Positions 45,605-52,793 of a DNA stretch of 64,000 nucleotides are shown in pieces. The position numbers were made by a program, and so were the translations under genes. This DNA comes from Oleiharenicola sp. Its GTDB lineage: Bacteria > Verrucomicrobiota > Verrucomicrobiia > Opitutales > Opitutaceae. The notes beneath the pieces were generated by a model. It was not told where the DNA came from and ran no database searches. It saw only the letters and a program-made list of their open reading frames with translations. How positions within the stretch are numbered: position 1 is the first letter of the stretch; each line of letters begins with the position of its first letter. The DNA lies in NCBI GenBank assembly GCA_025363455.1, contig JANYDW010000038.1, positions 62,001 through 126,000 on the forward strand, in the 5' to 3' direction.

Positions 45605-45631
45605 GGAGGCGGGACTGGTAGTCCCGCCTCC
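45605..45631. repeat. Short perfect hairpin after glnS
   Basis: ggaggcgggact / agtcccgcctcc pairs over 12 bp with a tiny loop, 9 bp after the glnS stop. It lacks a T run and may be a transcript-end hairpin or a worn REP element. Confidence 0.5.
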
Positions 45632-45663
45632 AAATAAAAACCCCACGCTGCATCCGCGTGGGG
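45632..45663 (-). terminator. Terminator of the small His/Lys-rich gene
   Basis: On the minus strand the stem ccccacgc / gcgtgggg is followed by five T residues and an AT-rich tail. It lies 25 bp past the stop of the gene at 45689-45931. Confidence 0.75.
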
Positions 45664-45688
45664 TGAGAGTCGAACCGTTGGAAAGAGC

Positions 45689-45931
45689 TTACTGGGCCGG
45701 AGGTGTGGGCGCAGCTGCCGGGGGTGTCTCGCCTGACTTCTTGTGATGATGCTTCCGGTGGGTCTTTTTGCCCTGCTTTTGGTGTTTCCGGTGCTTGCCT
45801 GTTTTGGCCGGCGCATCAGTCCCGGGGGCAGAATCGGTAGCGGCGGGAGGAGTGGTGACAGTATCAGCGGCGAACAGTCCCGTGGTCGCAACCGCCAGGA
45901 CGATGGAAAGGAGTATGAGGAACTTTTTCAT
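45689..45931 (-). CDS. Small secreted His/Lys-rich protein
   Basis: The 80-residue product has a clean signal peptide (MKKFLILLSIVLAVATTGLF then AADT) and a mature part of low complexity: Thr/Pro/Ala stretches flanking a core of Lys and His (KHRKHQKQGKKTHRKHHHKK). It ends TPPAAAPTPPAQ-like. The core could bind metal, polyphosphate or anionic polymers, or be a cell-wall binding tail. No family was recognised. It has its own terminator and its start lies 33 bp from the gltX stop, so it may be cotranscribed with gltX. Confidence 0.8.
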   Translation of the reverse strand: MKKFLILLSIVLAVATTGLFAADTVTTPPAATDSAPGTDAPAKTGKHRKHQKQGKKTHRKHHHKKSGETPPAAAPTPPAQ

Positions 45932-45963
45932 GTTAGGAAGATGACGCCAACGAGAATCAGGAG

Positions 45964-47352
45964 TTACGCGCTGGCCAGAAATTTCTGCAAGCGCGCCAGC
46001 ACCCGGTCTTTGCCCAGCACGCGGAACATGCTGGTGATGCTCGGACCGGCGTTGGTGCCGGACACCGCCAGGCGCGCGACGGCCTGGTAGTCGCCGAAGC
46101 CAAGGCCCTTGCCCTCGGCCAACGACTTTATGCCGGCCTCGATGGCCGTATCGCTGGAGAAATCCATCGCCGGCAAGGCGGCGATCAACTCGGCCAGCCG
46201 GACCTTGGGCTCGCCCTTGGCCATGACCTTGTCCTTCACCTTGGAATCGATGACGGGATCCCGAAAGAAATAGGAAGTATAGGCCGGAAGTTCGCCGATA
46301 GCCTTAATCTTAGGCTGGGCCAATAAGACGACCTCGTTGAAATAGGGCTGATCTAGCAACACGGTCTCCAGTCCCTGTTGCTTAAAGTAAGCTGCACTCC
46401 CTGAAGCGAACTGCGTCGAGTTCTGTTGAAGCGTGTAGAGCATATTCACGTGCTCAAGTTTCTTACCATCAAACTTAGCATTGCTCTGATTTATGCCAGG
46501 TAGGTCGAAGAGCTTCACAATGTCCGCAATCGGCATCTTTTCGCGATCATCACCCGGATTCCAGCCAAGCAATGCCAGATAGTTTACTAATGCTTGAGGG
46601 TCGAAACCACGCTTTTGGTATTCCTCGATGAGGGCGCCTTTGTCGCGCTTGCTCATCTTGCCCTGACCCATCTCGGGCGATTTCAGGATCAGTGGGATGT
46701 GGGCGAAGACCGGCGCGGTGACGCCGAATCCCTCGTAGAGTCGCACGTGCTTGCTGGTGTTGGACAGGTGGTCCTCGCCGCGGATGATGTGTGAGACCTT
46801 CATCTCGATGTCATCCACCACGTTCACGAAATGAAACACCGGGTTGCCGTCGGAGCGGAAGATCACGAAGTCCTCGTCCTCCTGCCGCTCGACCCGACCG
46901 CGGATCTGGTCGTCGATGACGACGGGCGAGGTCTTCACCTTCTCGACTTCCTTCTTCCGGTGGTCGTCGAACACCTTGTAGCGCTCACCGAGCAGCTTGA
47001 ACCAGACGGCGCCGTCCTTCTCGTAGGCCCGACCGCTGTCGAGCAGCTGTTGCTTGTAGCGCTGGTAGATCGCGCCGCGCTGGCTCTGGCGATAGGGACC
47101 GTACGAGCCGCGCTCGCCCACCCCGCTGGGATTCGGGCCCTCGTCCCAATCCATGCCCAGCCAGGTCAGGCTGTCGTAGATGAGCTTGAGGAACGCCTCG
47201 CTGTTGCGTGCCTGGTCGGTGTCCTCGATCCGCAGAATAAACGTGCCACCGGTGTGCCGGGCATAGAGCCAGTTGAACAGGGCCGTGCGGGCGCTCCCGA
47301 TGTGGAAGAAGCCGGTGGGACTGGGGGCGAAACGAACGCGGACGTTGGACAT
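45964..47352 (-). CDS. gltX: Glutamyl-tRNA synthetase
   Basis: The 462-residue class I synthetase charges tRNA-Glu. It has [20 protein letters not shown] with the HIGH-equivalent motif, [13 protein letters not shown], the Zn-less middle part, and [11 protein letters not shown]. The helical anticodon-binding domain ends the protein. A segment at about 46290-46625 has clearly lower GC (about 40-50 percent against more than 60 in the flanks) while the frame stays intact, suggesting an imported patch. It stands opposite the M14 peptidase gene. Confidence 0.95.
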   Translation of the reverse strand: MSNVRVRFAPSPTGFFHIGSARTALFNWLYARHTGGTFILRIEDTDQARNSEAFLKLIYDSLTWLGMDWDEGPNPSGVGERGSYGPYRQSQRGAIYQRYKQQLLDSGRAYEKDGAVWFKLLGERYKVFDDHRKKEVEKVKTSPVVIDDQIRGRVERQEDEDFVIFRSDGNPVFHFVNVVDDIEMKVSHIIRGEDHLSNTSKHVRLYEGFGVTAPVFAHIPLILKSPEMGQGKMSKRDKGALIEEYQKRGFDPQALVNYLALLGWNPGDDREKMPIADIVKLFDLPGINQSNAKFDGKKLEHVNMLYTLQQNSTQFASGSAAYFKQQGLETVLLDQPYFNEVVLLAQPKIKAIGELPAYTSYFFRDPVIDSKVKDKVMAKGEPKVRLAELIAALPAMDFSSDTAIEAGIKSLAEGKGLGFGDYQAVARLAVSGTNAGPSITSMFRVLGKDRVLARLQKFLASA

Positions 47353-47446
47353 GAGAGAACGGTCAGCTAGGCGGAAGGCCCGGGTACTGTCAAAGCCTGA
47401 GCCGGTGCCGCATTGCTATCGCTTGGCCGCCGCGAACCCAAGGCAG

Positions 47447-47565
47447 TTTTGGCCACAAAAAGTCACAAGCATCCGAGGGCGAGTGAAGCTCCCAAGGCGC
47501 CTATCGGCGCGCGGCAGATTTCAATAGCAGGACAAAACATTATTTGTGCCTCTTTGTGGCCAAAC
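47447..47565. repeat. Inverted pair of the 'gccacaaa' interspersed repeat
   Basis: ttggccacaaaaagtcacaa at 47447 is answered by ttatttgtgcctctttgtgg-cca at 47541-47563. The 272 bp gltX to M14 gap has no gene. Confidence 0.5.
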
Positions 47566-47624
47566 CTCTGGCTGCTTGGCTTGTTATCCGTGGTCCTCGG
47601 CGCAACCTAACGACAAGCAATATA

Positions 47625-48374
47625 ATGTCATCCCTCCTCCCTCTGGATCCTGCGGTATTTATCCCACGGTTCTCGGCCGCCGCCGTACAGGCTGGTTTCC
47701 AAGTCGAGACCTTCGGCGAGATCCACGGTCATCCCCTGATCGCGGCGACCAAACCCGCCACGGGGCCGCGTCCGCGAATCTATCTATCCACCGGCATTCA
47801 TGGCGACGAGCCGGCCCCGCCTTGGGCCTTGCTGGACCTGCTCGAGGCCGGATTCTTCGACGACCGCTGCACTTGGACGCTCTGCCCGCTGCTCAATCCC
47901 ACTGGCTTCCTCTCCCGCACTCGCGAGAACTTCGCCCGGATCGACCTCAACCGCGATTACAAGTCGCTCCAGACCGCCGAGGTCCGCGCGCACCAGGCCT
48001 GGCTGCAGCGCCAAGGACGCTTCGACCTCGTTCTCTGCGGGCATGAGGACTGGGAGTCGAAGGGATTTTATCTCTACGAGCTGAACCTAGATAACCACCC
48101 CACCCTCGCCCATCGCATGCTCGACGCCGCCCGTGCCCACGGTCCCATCGAAACCGCCACTATCATCGATGGACGGAACATTTCCGAGGCGGGCCTCATC
48201 CGGCCAGTCAGCGACCCGCTGCTGCGCGGCACCTGGCCCGAAGCGCTTTACCTGGCGTACCAGCATTGCACGCTCAACTACACGATCGAAACCCCCTCGG
48301 CCCAACCCCTCGAACAGCGGATCGCGACCCAATGCGCGGTGGTCAGAGCGGCGGTGGAAGCATTTCTACGGTAG
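47625..48374 (+). CDS. M14 family metallocarboxypeptidase-like protein
   Basis: The 249-residue protein has the M14/succinylglutamate-desuccinylase-like zinc site: STGIHGDEPAPP gives His and Glu of HxxE, CGHEDWES gives a further His, and NYTIETPS carries the late Glu expected to be catalytic. LLNPTGFLSRTRENFARIDL-NRDY is typical of M14 subfamilies that act on short peptides. There is no signal peptide, so it is cytoplasmic. The stop codon TAG is formed by the GTAG of a REPIN-like element (48371). Confidence 0.88.
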   Translation: MSSLLPLDPAVFIPRFSAAAVQAGFQVETFGEIHGHPLIAATKPATGPRPRIYLSTGIHGDEPAPPWALLDLLEAGFFDDRCTWTLCPLLNPTGFLSRTRENFARIDLNRDYKSLQTAEVRAHQAWLQRQGRFDLVLCGHEDWESKGFYLYELNLDNHPTLAHRMLDAARAHGPIETATIIDGRNISEAGLIRPVSDPLLRGTWPEALYLAYQHCTLNYTIETPSAQPLEQRIATQCAVVRAAVEAFLR

Positions 48375-48429
48375 GGCGCGACCGCTGGGCGCGCCGCGAA
48401 TTACGGACGGCCCAGCGGTCCGTCCCTAC
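48371..48429. repeat. REPIN-like palindrome shared by two convergent gene ends
   Basis: GTAGGGcgcgaccgctgggc is answered by gcccagcggtccgtCCCTAC. The first GTAG contributes the TAG stop of the M14 gene (48372-48374) and the inner part contributes the last nine or so codons and TAA stop of the opposing pseudouridine synthase gene (48401). Family of 12123 and 27130. Confidence 0.85.
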
Positions 48430-49258
48430 CACCCAGCTTCTCCGTCACGAACGCATCGATCAAAGCCTGCGCCTCGCTCGCCGGCAGTTGCATCCGGCGT
48501 TCAGCGAACCGTGCCAGATCCTGCGGCCACGGAGCGCGGAGCAGGTAATCCATCCCGGCCGGGCGGAGGTCGATCGCGGCACAATGCAGCGCCTGCCGTG
48601 TGGTCGCCAGCAGCGCCGAGTGCCGGGTCGTCCAGCCTTGGGTGGCAAACTCCAGATAGAGTGTCGGGTCGGGACCGTAGAGCTTGTCACCCACGACCCG
48701 GTGGTTGAGCCATTCCGCATGGGCCCGGATCTGATGCTTACGGCCGGTGTTCAACTCGACGCCCACCAGCGTATAGCCATTCCGTGCCGCCAGCGGATGG
48801 AAAGCTGTATGCGCCTCCTGCGCGCCCACCGTACCGGCTTCCACGACCCGCGATTTAACCGTAACGTTCGTGGTGGGGTCCGGTCCCAAGGGTTGATTCA
48901 CCTCCACCGATCCGGGCAGCTCTCCCTCCAGCAACGCCACGTAGGCCTTGCCGATCCGTCGCTTAAGGACCGCCTTCCCGAGCCGTGTGCCCGTCGACTC
49001 ATCCTTGGCCAGAATAATCACTCCAGAGGTTTCTCGATCGAGCCGATATACAAAGCGGATGGTCGCCATGCCCAACCCTTCCCGTACCGCACCCGCCAGG
49101 CTCGACCACGGACCGTTTTTCGATGGGTGCACCACCAACCAGCCCGGCTTGTCGATCACCAGCAGCCGCTCATCGCTCAGGATCACCCACTTGGGGAGTT
49201 CGTCGGGGTGGACCATCGGGGCTTCATCCGGTGGCAGGGGCTCAGTGGCATGGATCAT
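48401..49258 (-). CDS. RluA-family pseudouridine synthase
   Basis: The 285-residue enzyme isomerises uridine to pseudouridine in RNA. It has LLVIDKPGWLVVHPSKNG, the catalytic Asp in YRLDRETSGVIILAK, and GVELNTGRKHQIRAHAEWLN, all standard for the RluA class (TruC/RluC style without an S4 domain). The precise target base is not known. The C-terminal tail (GGRDGPLGRP) is encoded by a REPIN-like element, so the native end has probably been replaced. The start is set at MIHATEPLP; a start 51 bp upstream is possible. Confidence 0.9.
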   Translation of the reverse strand: MIHATEPLPPDEAPMVHPDELPKWVILSDERLLVIDKPGWLVVHPSKNGPWSSLAGAVREGLGMATIRFVYRLDRETSGVIILAKDESTGTRLGKAVLKRRIGKAYVALLEGELPGSVEVNQPLGPDPTTNVTVKSRVVEAGTVGAQEAHTAFHPLAARNGYTLVGVELNTGRKHQIRAHAEWLNHRVVGDKLYGPDPTLYLEFATQGWTTRHSALLATTRQALHCAAIDLRPAGMDYLLRAPWPQDLARFAERRMQLPASEAQALIDAFVTEKLGGRDGPLGRP

Positions 49259-49467
49259 GCAGGAGCGTTCAATAATTTTCCCGCGCGCTGAAGCCGAGAA
49301 GATTTGCAAAGCGAACCCAAGCCGGTAGACCTTACCTCAGTCGAATGAAGCTGTTTAAATCAGTGACGCTCGGGTCGGTCCGCCGGACGACCAGCACTGC
49401 CAAAGCTTATTCCTCTCCTCCCGCCACTGGCTCCGCTTTTTTGCGTCATTAACCCGAAGGAAATACC

Positions 49468-49845
49468 ATGAACAAAAACAACCATCCCCACGAAGTCATC
49501 GTGACCGGCATCCACCTCGAACTCACCCCGTCGCTGAAAAGCTACGTGGCGGAGAAGGTGGATTGTTTGTTTCGTCACGAGGCCCATATCGTAGGGATCC
49601 GCATCGAGCTGGAATGTGACCGCCGCCACGATCATGCCCACAAGTTTGTCGCCAAGGCCCATGTCGAGGTTCGCGGCCCCAATATCAATTGCATCGCCGA
49701 GTCCGAGGAAATGCACAAATCCGTGGATCTGCTCGTGGACAAGATCGACCACGTCCTGCACAAGCGCCACGGCCAGCACAAGGGCAAGCGCAACCACCCA
49801 CACGCGATCGAATTCGCCGACGTCGAACTGCCCAAGGCCATCTGA
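49468..49845 (+). CDS. hpf: Ribosome hibernation promoting factor / RaiA-type protein
   Basis: The 125-residue protein binds the 30S subunit and puts ribosomes into a resting state. It has the HPF fold pattern VIVTGIHLELTPSLKSYVAE-KVDCLFRH, EVRGPNINCIAESEEMHKSV-DLLVDKIDHVLHKRH and a basic His/Lys-rich end. It is the short type without the C-terminal dimerisation domain of long HPF. An AGGAAAT-type ribosome-binding sequence precedes the ATG. A terminator follows. Confidence 0.92.
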   Translation: MNKNNHPHEVIVTGIHLELTPSLKSYVAEKVDCLFRHEAHIVGIRIELECDRRHDHAHKFVAKAHVEVRGPNINCIAESEEMHKSVDLLVDKIDHVLHKRHGQHKGKRNHPHAIEFADVELPKAI

Positions 49846-49871
49846 GCCCGGCCGGCCTCTTCGTTCCCTTC

Positions 49872-49897
49872 GGTCCGCCCTTCGGCGGGCCTTTTTT
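49872..49897 (+). terminator. Rho-independent terminator after hpf
   Basis: Stem ggtccgccc / ggcgggcc with a three-base loop is followed by six T residues, 27 bp after the hpf stop. Confidence 0.82.
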
Positions 49898-49947
49898 ATT
49901 CCCTGTGGGTCAAATACCCTAGAGCTTGCTCCGGCTTGGACTGGGCA

Positions 49948-50008
49948 TGTGGGAGCGTGCTTGCACGCGATGTTTGGTAAACGAATCGCGACCAAGGTCG
50001 CTCCCACA
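49948..50008. repeat. REPIN-like palindrome, GTGGGAGC-CTTG family
   Basis: tGTGGGagcgtgcttgcacg-cga is answered by tcgcgaccaaggtcgctCCCACa. Left stem CGTG/CACG, right stem CGAC/GTCG, same CTTG loop. Inverse copy of 34322. Confidence 0.85.
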
Positions 50009-50106
50009 AAACCAGGGGACTTGGGCGGAATGCCTCGGAGCTTGCCCCGAGGATCTTTACTCGTGGTGGGTCCAATGCCCGGAAGCTTGCTCCGGCTTGG
50101 TCGGGA

Positions 50107-50176
50107 TGTAGGAGCCTGCTTGCAGGCGATCCGGCTGGCGGCCCAACGCAGAATCGCCTGCAAGCAGGCTCCTACA
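50107..50176. repeat. REPIN-like palindrome, GTAGGAGC-CTTG family
   Basis: tGTAGGagcctgcttgcagg-cga is answered by tcgcctgcaagcaggctCCTACa. Stem CCTG/CAGG on both sides; nearly identical to 43637. Confidence 0.88.
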
Positions 50177-50277
50177 AAAAAACGAAGGGAATCAGAGGTC
50201 TGACGGGTTTGATCAAATGCCTCGGGGCTTGCCCCGAGGATCTTTACTTGGGGAGTCGGGCTCCCGTCCGACACTTC

Positions 50278-50334
50278 GTAGGGGCCGGTCCTTGAGCTGC
50301 CACGCCTGCTGGACCGAGCAAGCTCGGCCCCTAC
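50278..50334. repeat. REPIN-like palindrome, GTAGGGGCC type
   Basis: GTAGGGGccggtccttgagc is answered by ccgagcaagctcggCCCCTAC. The right half has the stem CCGAG/CTCGG around CAAG (CTTG on the other strand); the left half is worn. It lies ahead of hutI. Confidence 0.7.
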
Positions 50335-50461
50335 ATGATCCAACGCCGGGCGTGAGCCCGGCCCTCCCGCGATGCGGAATTACTCCGTGCAATCCTCGGT
50401 CAACTTGCTTGGAATCCCTCCCCCGTTCCGTGGCTTCCACGGCTCAACCCTAACCAATCCC

Positions 50462-51691
50462 GTGCCCCTTCTTATTCGCAATGCCCGCATCCTCACCCTT
50501 GCCCCTTCGACGGGCGCGGGGCAGGCGGCCCCGAATCGCCCGCGACGGGGTAAGGAACTGTCCGAACTTGGCGTCATCCCAACGGGCGACGTGCTCGTCG
50601 CGGACGGGAAAATCATCGCGGTCGGTCCCAGGGTGGACGCTCCCGCCGATGCTGAGGTCATTGAAGCCCAAGGTCGCGTGCTCCTGCCAGGCTTTGTCGA
50701 CTGCCACACCCACGCCTGTTGGGCGGGCGACCGGCTGGGCGAATGGGAGATGAAGCTCCGCGGCGTGCCCTACCCGGAGATTCTCAAGCAGGGCGGCGGC
50801 ATCCACGCCACCGTCAAGGCCGTGCGTGAGGCGACCCAGAAGCAGCTCGCCGCCAGCTTGCGCGACCGACTCGGGGCCATGCTGCACGAGGGCACGACCA
50901 CCGTGGAGGTGAAGAGTGGCTACGGCCTCAATACCGAGGCCGAGATGAAGATGCTGCGCGCCATCCGCCGCGCCGCCGCGGAGTGGCCGGGTACGGTCGT
51001 GGCCACGGCTCTGCTGGGCCATGCCTTCGAAGGCGACCTCGATGAATATGCTCGCATGGTCGTGAAGGACATGTTGCCCGAGGTTTCGCGCGAGTTCCCC
51101 GATATCACGGTGGACGCCTATTGCGAGGAGGGTGCCTGGTCGGTCGACACTTGCGTGAAATTTTTCGAGAAAGCCCGCAAGCACCACCCCATCCGCGTGC
51201 ATGCCGACCAGTTCACCTCCCTCGGCATGATTCCCGAGGCGGTGCGAATGCACGCCCGCAGCGTCGACCACCTCGAGGCTGCGACCAAGAAGGATTTAAT
51301 TCTGCTCGCCCAATCGCCGACCCTCGGTGTCATCCTGCCCAGCACGGGCCTGCACACCGACCAGCGATTCATGCGGGCGCGTCTGTTCATCGAGCAAGGC
51401 GGCGCGCTGGCGCTGGCCACGAACTGCAATCCCGGTACCTCGCCCAGCCACTCGCTCCCCCTCGCCATCGCTCTCGCGGTCCGCTTCTGCGGACTGACTC
51501 CCGCCGAGGCCATTGTAGCCTCCACGATCAATGCCGCCGCCGTGCTCGGCCTCACTGATCGCGGCACCATCGCGGTGGGCCAGCGGGCCGACCTGCTGCT
51601 TCTCCGCCACAAGGATGAGCGACAGCTCGCTTACGAACTTGGCGGCAATCCGGTCGAGTTGGTTGTGGTCGGCGGCAACGTTGTAAGCTGA
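50462..51691 (+). CDS. hutI: Imidazolonepropionase
   Basis: The 409-residue metal hydrolase opens the imidazolone ring in histidine breakdown to give formiminoglutamate. It has [28 protein letters not shown] with the HxH metal site, [54 protein letters not shown] and the late [20 protein letters not shown]. The start is GTG 50462 ([11 protein letters not shown]); an ATG at 50372 would add a tail without homology. No other hut gene is adjacent, so it stands alone after the repeat cluster. Confidence 0.94.
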   Translation: MPLLIRNARILTLAPSTGAGQAAPNRPRRGKELSELGVIPTGDVLVADGKIIAVGPRVDAPADAEVIEAQGRVLLPGFVDCHTHACWAGDRLGEWEMKLRGVPYPEILKQGGGIHATVKAVREATQKQLAASLRDRLGAMLHEGTTTVEVKSGYGLNTEAEMKMLRAIRRAAAEWPGTVVATALLGHAFEGDLDEYARMVVKDMLPEVSREFPDITVDAYCEEGAWSVDTCVKFFEKARKHHPIRVHADQFTSLGMIPEAVRMHARSVDHLEAATKKDLILLAQSPTLGVILPSTGLHTDQRFMRARLFIEQGGALALATNCNPGTSPSHSLPLAIALAVRFCGLTPAEAIVASTINAAAVLGLTDRGTIAVGQRADLLLLRHKDERQLAYELGGNPVELVVVGGNVVS

Positions 51692-51715
51692 GCAGGCTGC
51701 TGGTGTGGGTATTTG

Positions 51716-51776
51716 TAGGTCGGGGTTTATCCCCGACGGTTTGACGGACTGTCGGGCGTAAAGCCCGACCTACATC
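51716..51776. repeat. REPIN-like palindrome, GTAGGTCGGG family
   Basis: tGTAGGtcggggtttatccc-cgac is answered by gtcgggcgtaaagcccgaCCTACa. It is nearly identical to 39975, differing mainly in the short spacer. It lies between hutI and the DUF1080 gene. Confidence 0.88.
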
Positions 51777-51794
51777 AACCATTCCAGCCAACCG

Positions 51795-51840
51795 ATGTCT
51801 TGCTTCCGTCTGTTCTGTGTGTTCCGTGGTTTTCCCACCC
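51795..51840 (+). repeat. Leader repeat 'tctgttctgtgtgttccgtgg'
   Basis: cttccgtctgttctgtgtgt and ttccgtggttttcccac stand directly ahead of the DUF1080 start. The block resembles the gtattccgtggtttaaccct and CT-rich text ahead of the dapF-like gene at 11261. Confidence 0.4.
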
Positions 51841-51853
51841 CCCCAAAAAACCC

Positions 51854-52492
51854 ATGTCCCCCCGCTCCCTCCTCCGCCTGTTGCTCCCTCTCGCCTGCCT
51901 CAGTCCCGCGGTTTTCGCCGCCGATACTGAGGAGGGCTTTGTCGCCTTGATGGATGGCAAGACCTTCACCGGCTGGAAACCAGCGACCGAGAATCCTGCC
52001 ACCTGGAAAATCGAGGACGGCGCCTTCGTCTCCCGCGGCGCACGGTGCCACCTCTTCTACATGGGCGACGGGCAGCCCTTTAAAAACTTCGAGTTCAAGG
52101 CCGAGATCATGACCGAGCCCGGCGCCAATGGCGGCATCTATTTCCACACCGCCTACCAGGAAACCGGCTGGCCCAAGGCGGGCTTCGAGGCTCAGGTCAA
52201 CAACACCCAGTCCGACTGGAAGAAGACCGGCAGCGTGTACGACATCGCCAGCGTCGGCTTCGCGACCGCCGAGGACAACAAGTGGTGGACCCAGACCATT
52301 ATCGTGGAAGGCAACACCGTCACCGTGAAAGTCGATGGCAAGACCGTCGTCCAATACAAGGAGCCGCCCGGCGCACAGCCCGGCAAGGACTTCGCGCGCA
52401 AGCTCGGCTCCGGGACATTCGCCCTGCAGGGCCACGATCCCAAGAGCATCGTCCGCTACCGCAACATCCGCGTCAAACGCCTGCCGGACTGA
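51854..52492 (+). CDS. Secreted DUF1080 (3-keto-disaccharide hydrolase-like) protein
   Basis: The 212-residue product has a signal peptide (SLLRLLLPLACLSPAVFAA) and a DUF1080 beta-sandwich: GFVALMDGKTFTGWKPATEN, TWKIEDGAFVSRG, FKAEIMTEPGANGGIYFHTA, WPKAGFEAQVNNTQSDWKKT-GSVYDIA, and FALQGHDPKSIVRYRNIRVK. These proteins bind or hydrolyse oxidised glycosides outside the cell and are abundant in Planctomycetes and Verrucomicrobiota. The start ATG 51854 is chosen for the signal peptide. A degenerate repeat and tRNA-Arg follow. Confidence 0.92.
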   Translation: MSPRSLLRLLLPLACLSPAVFAADTEEGFVALMDGKTFTGWKPATENPATWKIEDGAFVSRGARCHLFYMGDGQPFKNFEFKAEIMTEPGANGGIYFHTAYQETGWPKAGFEAQVNNTQSDWKKTGSVYDIASVGFATAEDNKWWTQTIIVEGNTVTVKVDGKTVVQYKEPPGAQPGKDFARKLGSGTFALQGHDPKSIVRYRNIRVKRLPD

Positions 52493-52502
52493 GGTGCAGG
52501 TT

Positions 52503-52588
52503 TGTCATCGCGCGGTGCGCACCGCGCGCCGTGGCGATCGATTCGACTGGATTGCTTCGTCGCTAAAACGCTCCTCGCAATGGCATTA
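52503..52588. repeat. 'gtcatcgcg...cgcaatggc' interspersed repeat
   Basis: gtcatcgcgcggtgcgcacc begins the element and actggattgcttcgtcgct followed by cctcgcaatggc ends it. The copy at 54520-54597 has the same right end (ctggattgcttcgtcgct, ctcgcaatgac). The rest of 52493-52660 has no gene. Confidence 0.6.
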
Positions 52589-52660
52589 AGAAGAGGTCCA
52601 CCTCCGTCAATATTCTGCTTGCTGTCATTCCGGGAAATTCGCTTATTCGCCGTTCTCTCG

Positions 52661-52737
52661 TGCGGGCATAGCTCAACTGGATAGAGCGCCAGACTACGAA
52701 TCTGGAGGTTTGGGGTTCGACTCCCTATGCCCGCACC
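52661..52737 (+). tRNA. tRNA-Arg (anticodon ACG)
   Basis: A 77 nt cloverleaf with encoded CCA: acceptor GCGGGCA/TGCCCGC, D arm GCTC/GAGC, anticodon stem CCAGA/TCTGG with loop CTACGAA (anticodon ACG, A34 normally deaminated to inosine), T loop TTCGACT. It reads CGN codons. Confidence 0.95.
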
Positions 52738-52793
52738 ATTTTCCAAAAACGCGCGGTCTGCCCGCGCGTTTTTCCTTGGCGGGTGCCGGGTCC

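Larger units (their letters stand above)
49914..50345. repeat. Cluster of CTTG-loop hairpin elements
   Basis: The 616 bp gap between hpf and hutI has no gene and is packed with short hairpins that share a CTTG loop. They are gagCTTGctccgg at 49922, the REPIN at 49948-50008, ctcggag-CTTG-ccccgag at 50031, ccggaag-CTTG-ctccgg at 50080, the REPIN at 50107-50176, ctcgggg-CTTG-ccccgag at 50219 and ccgag-CAAG-ctcgg at 50313 on the other strand. Two copies at 50029 and 50217 continue with the identical word gaggatctttact. Confidence 0.8.

Noticed and set aside
49900-50460. CRISPR array in the hpf-hutI gap
   Set aside because: The repeats are hairpins of different lengths with no regular spacers, and no cas gene is present.
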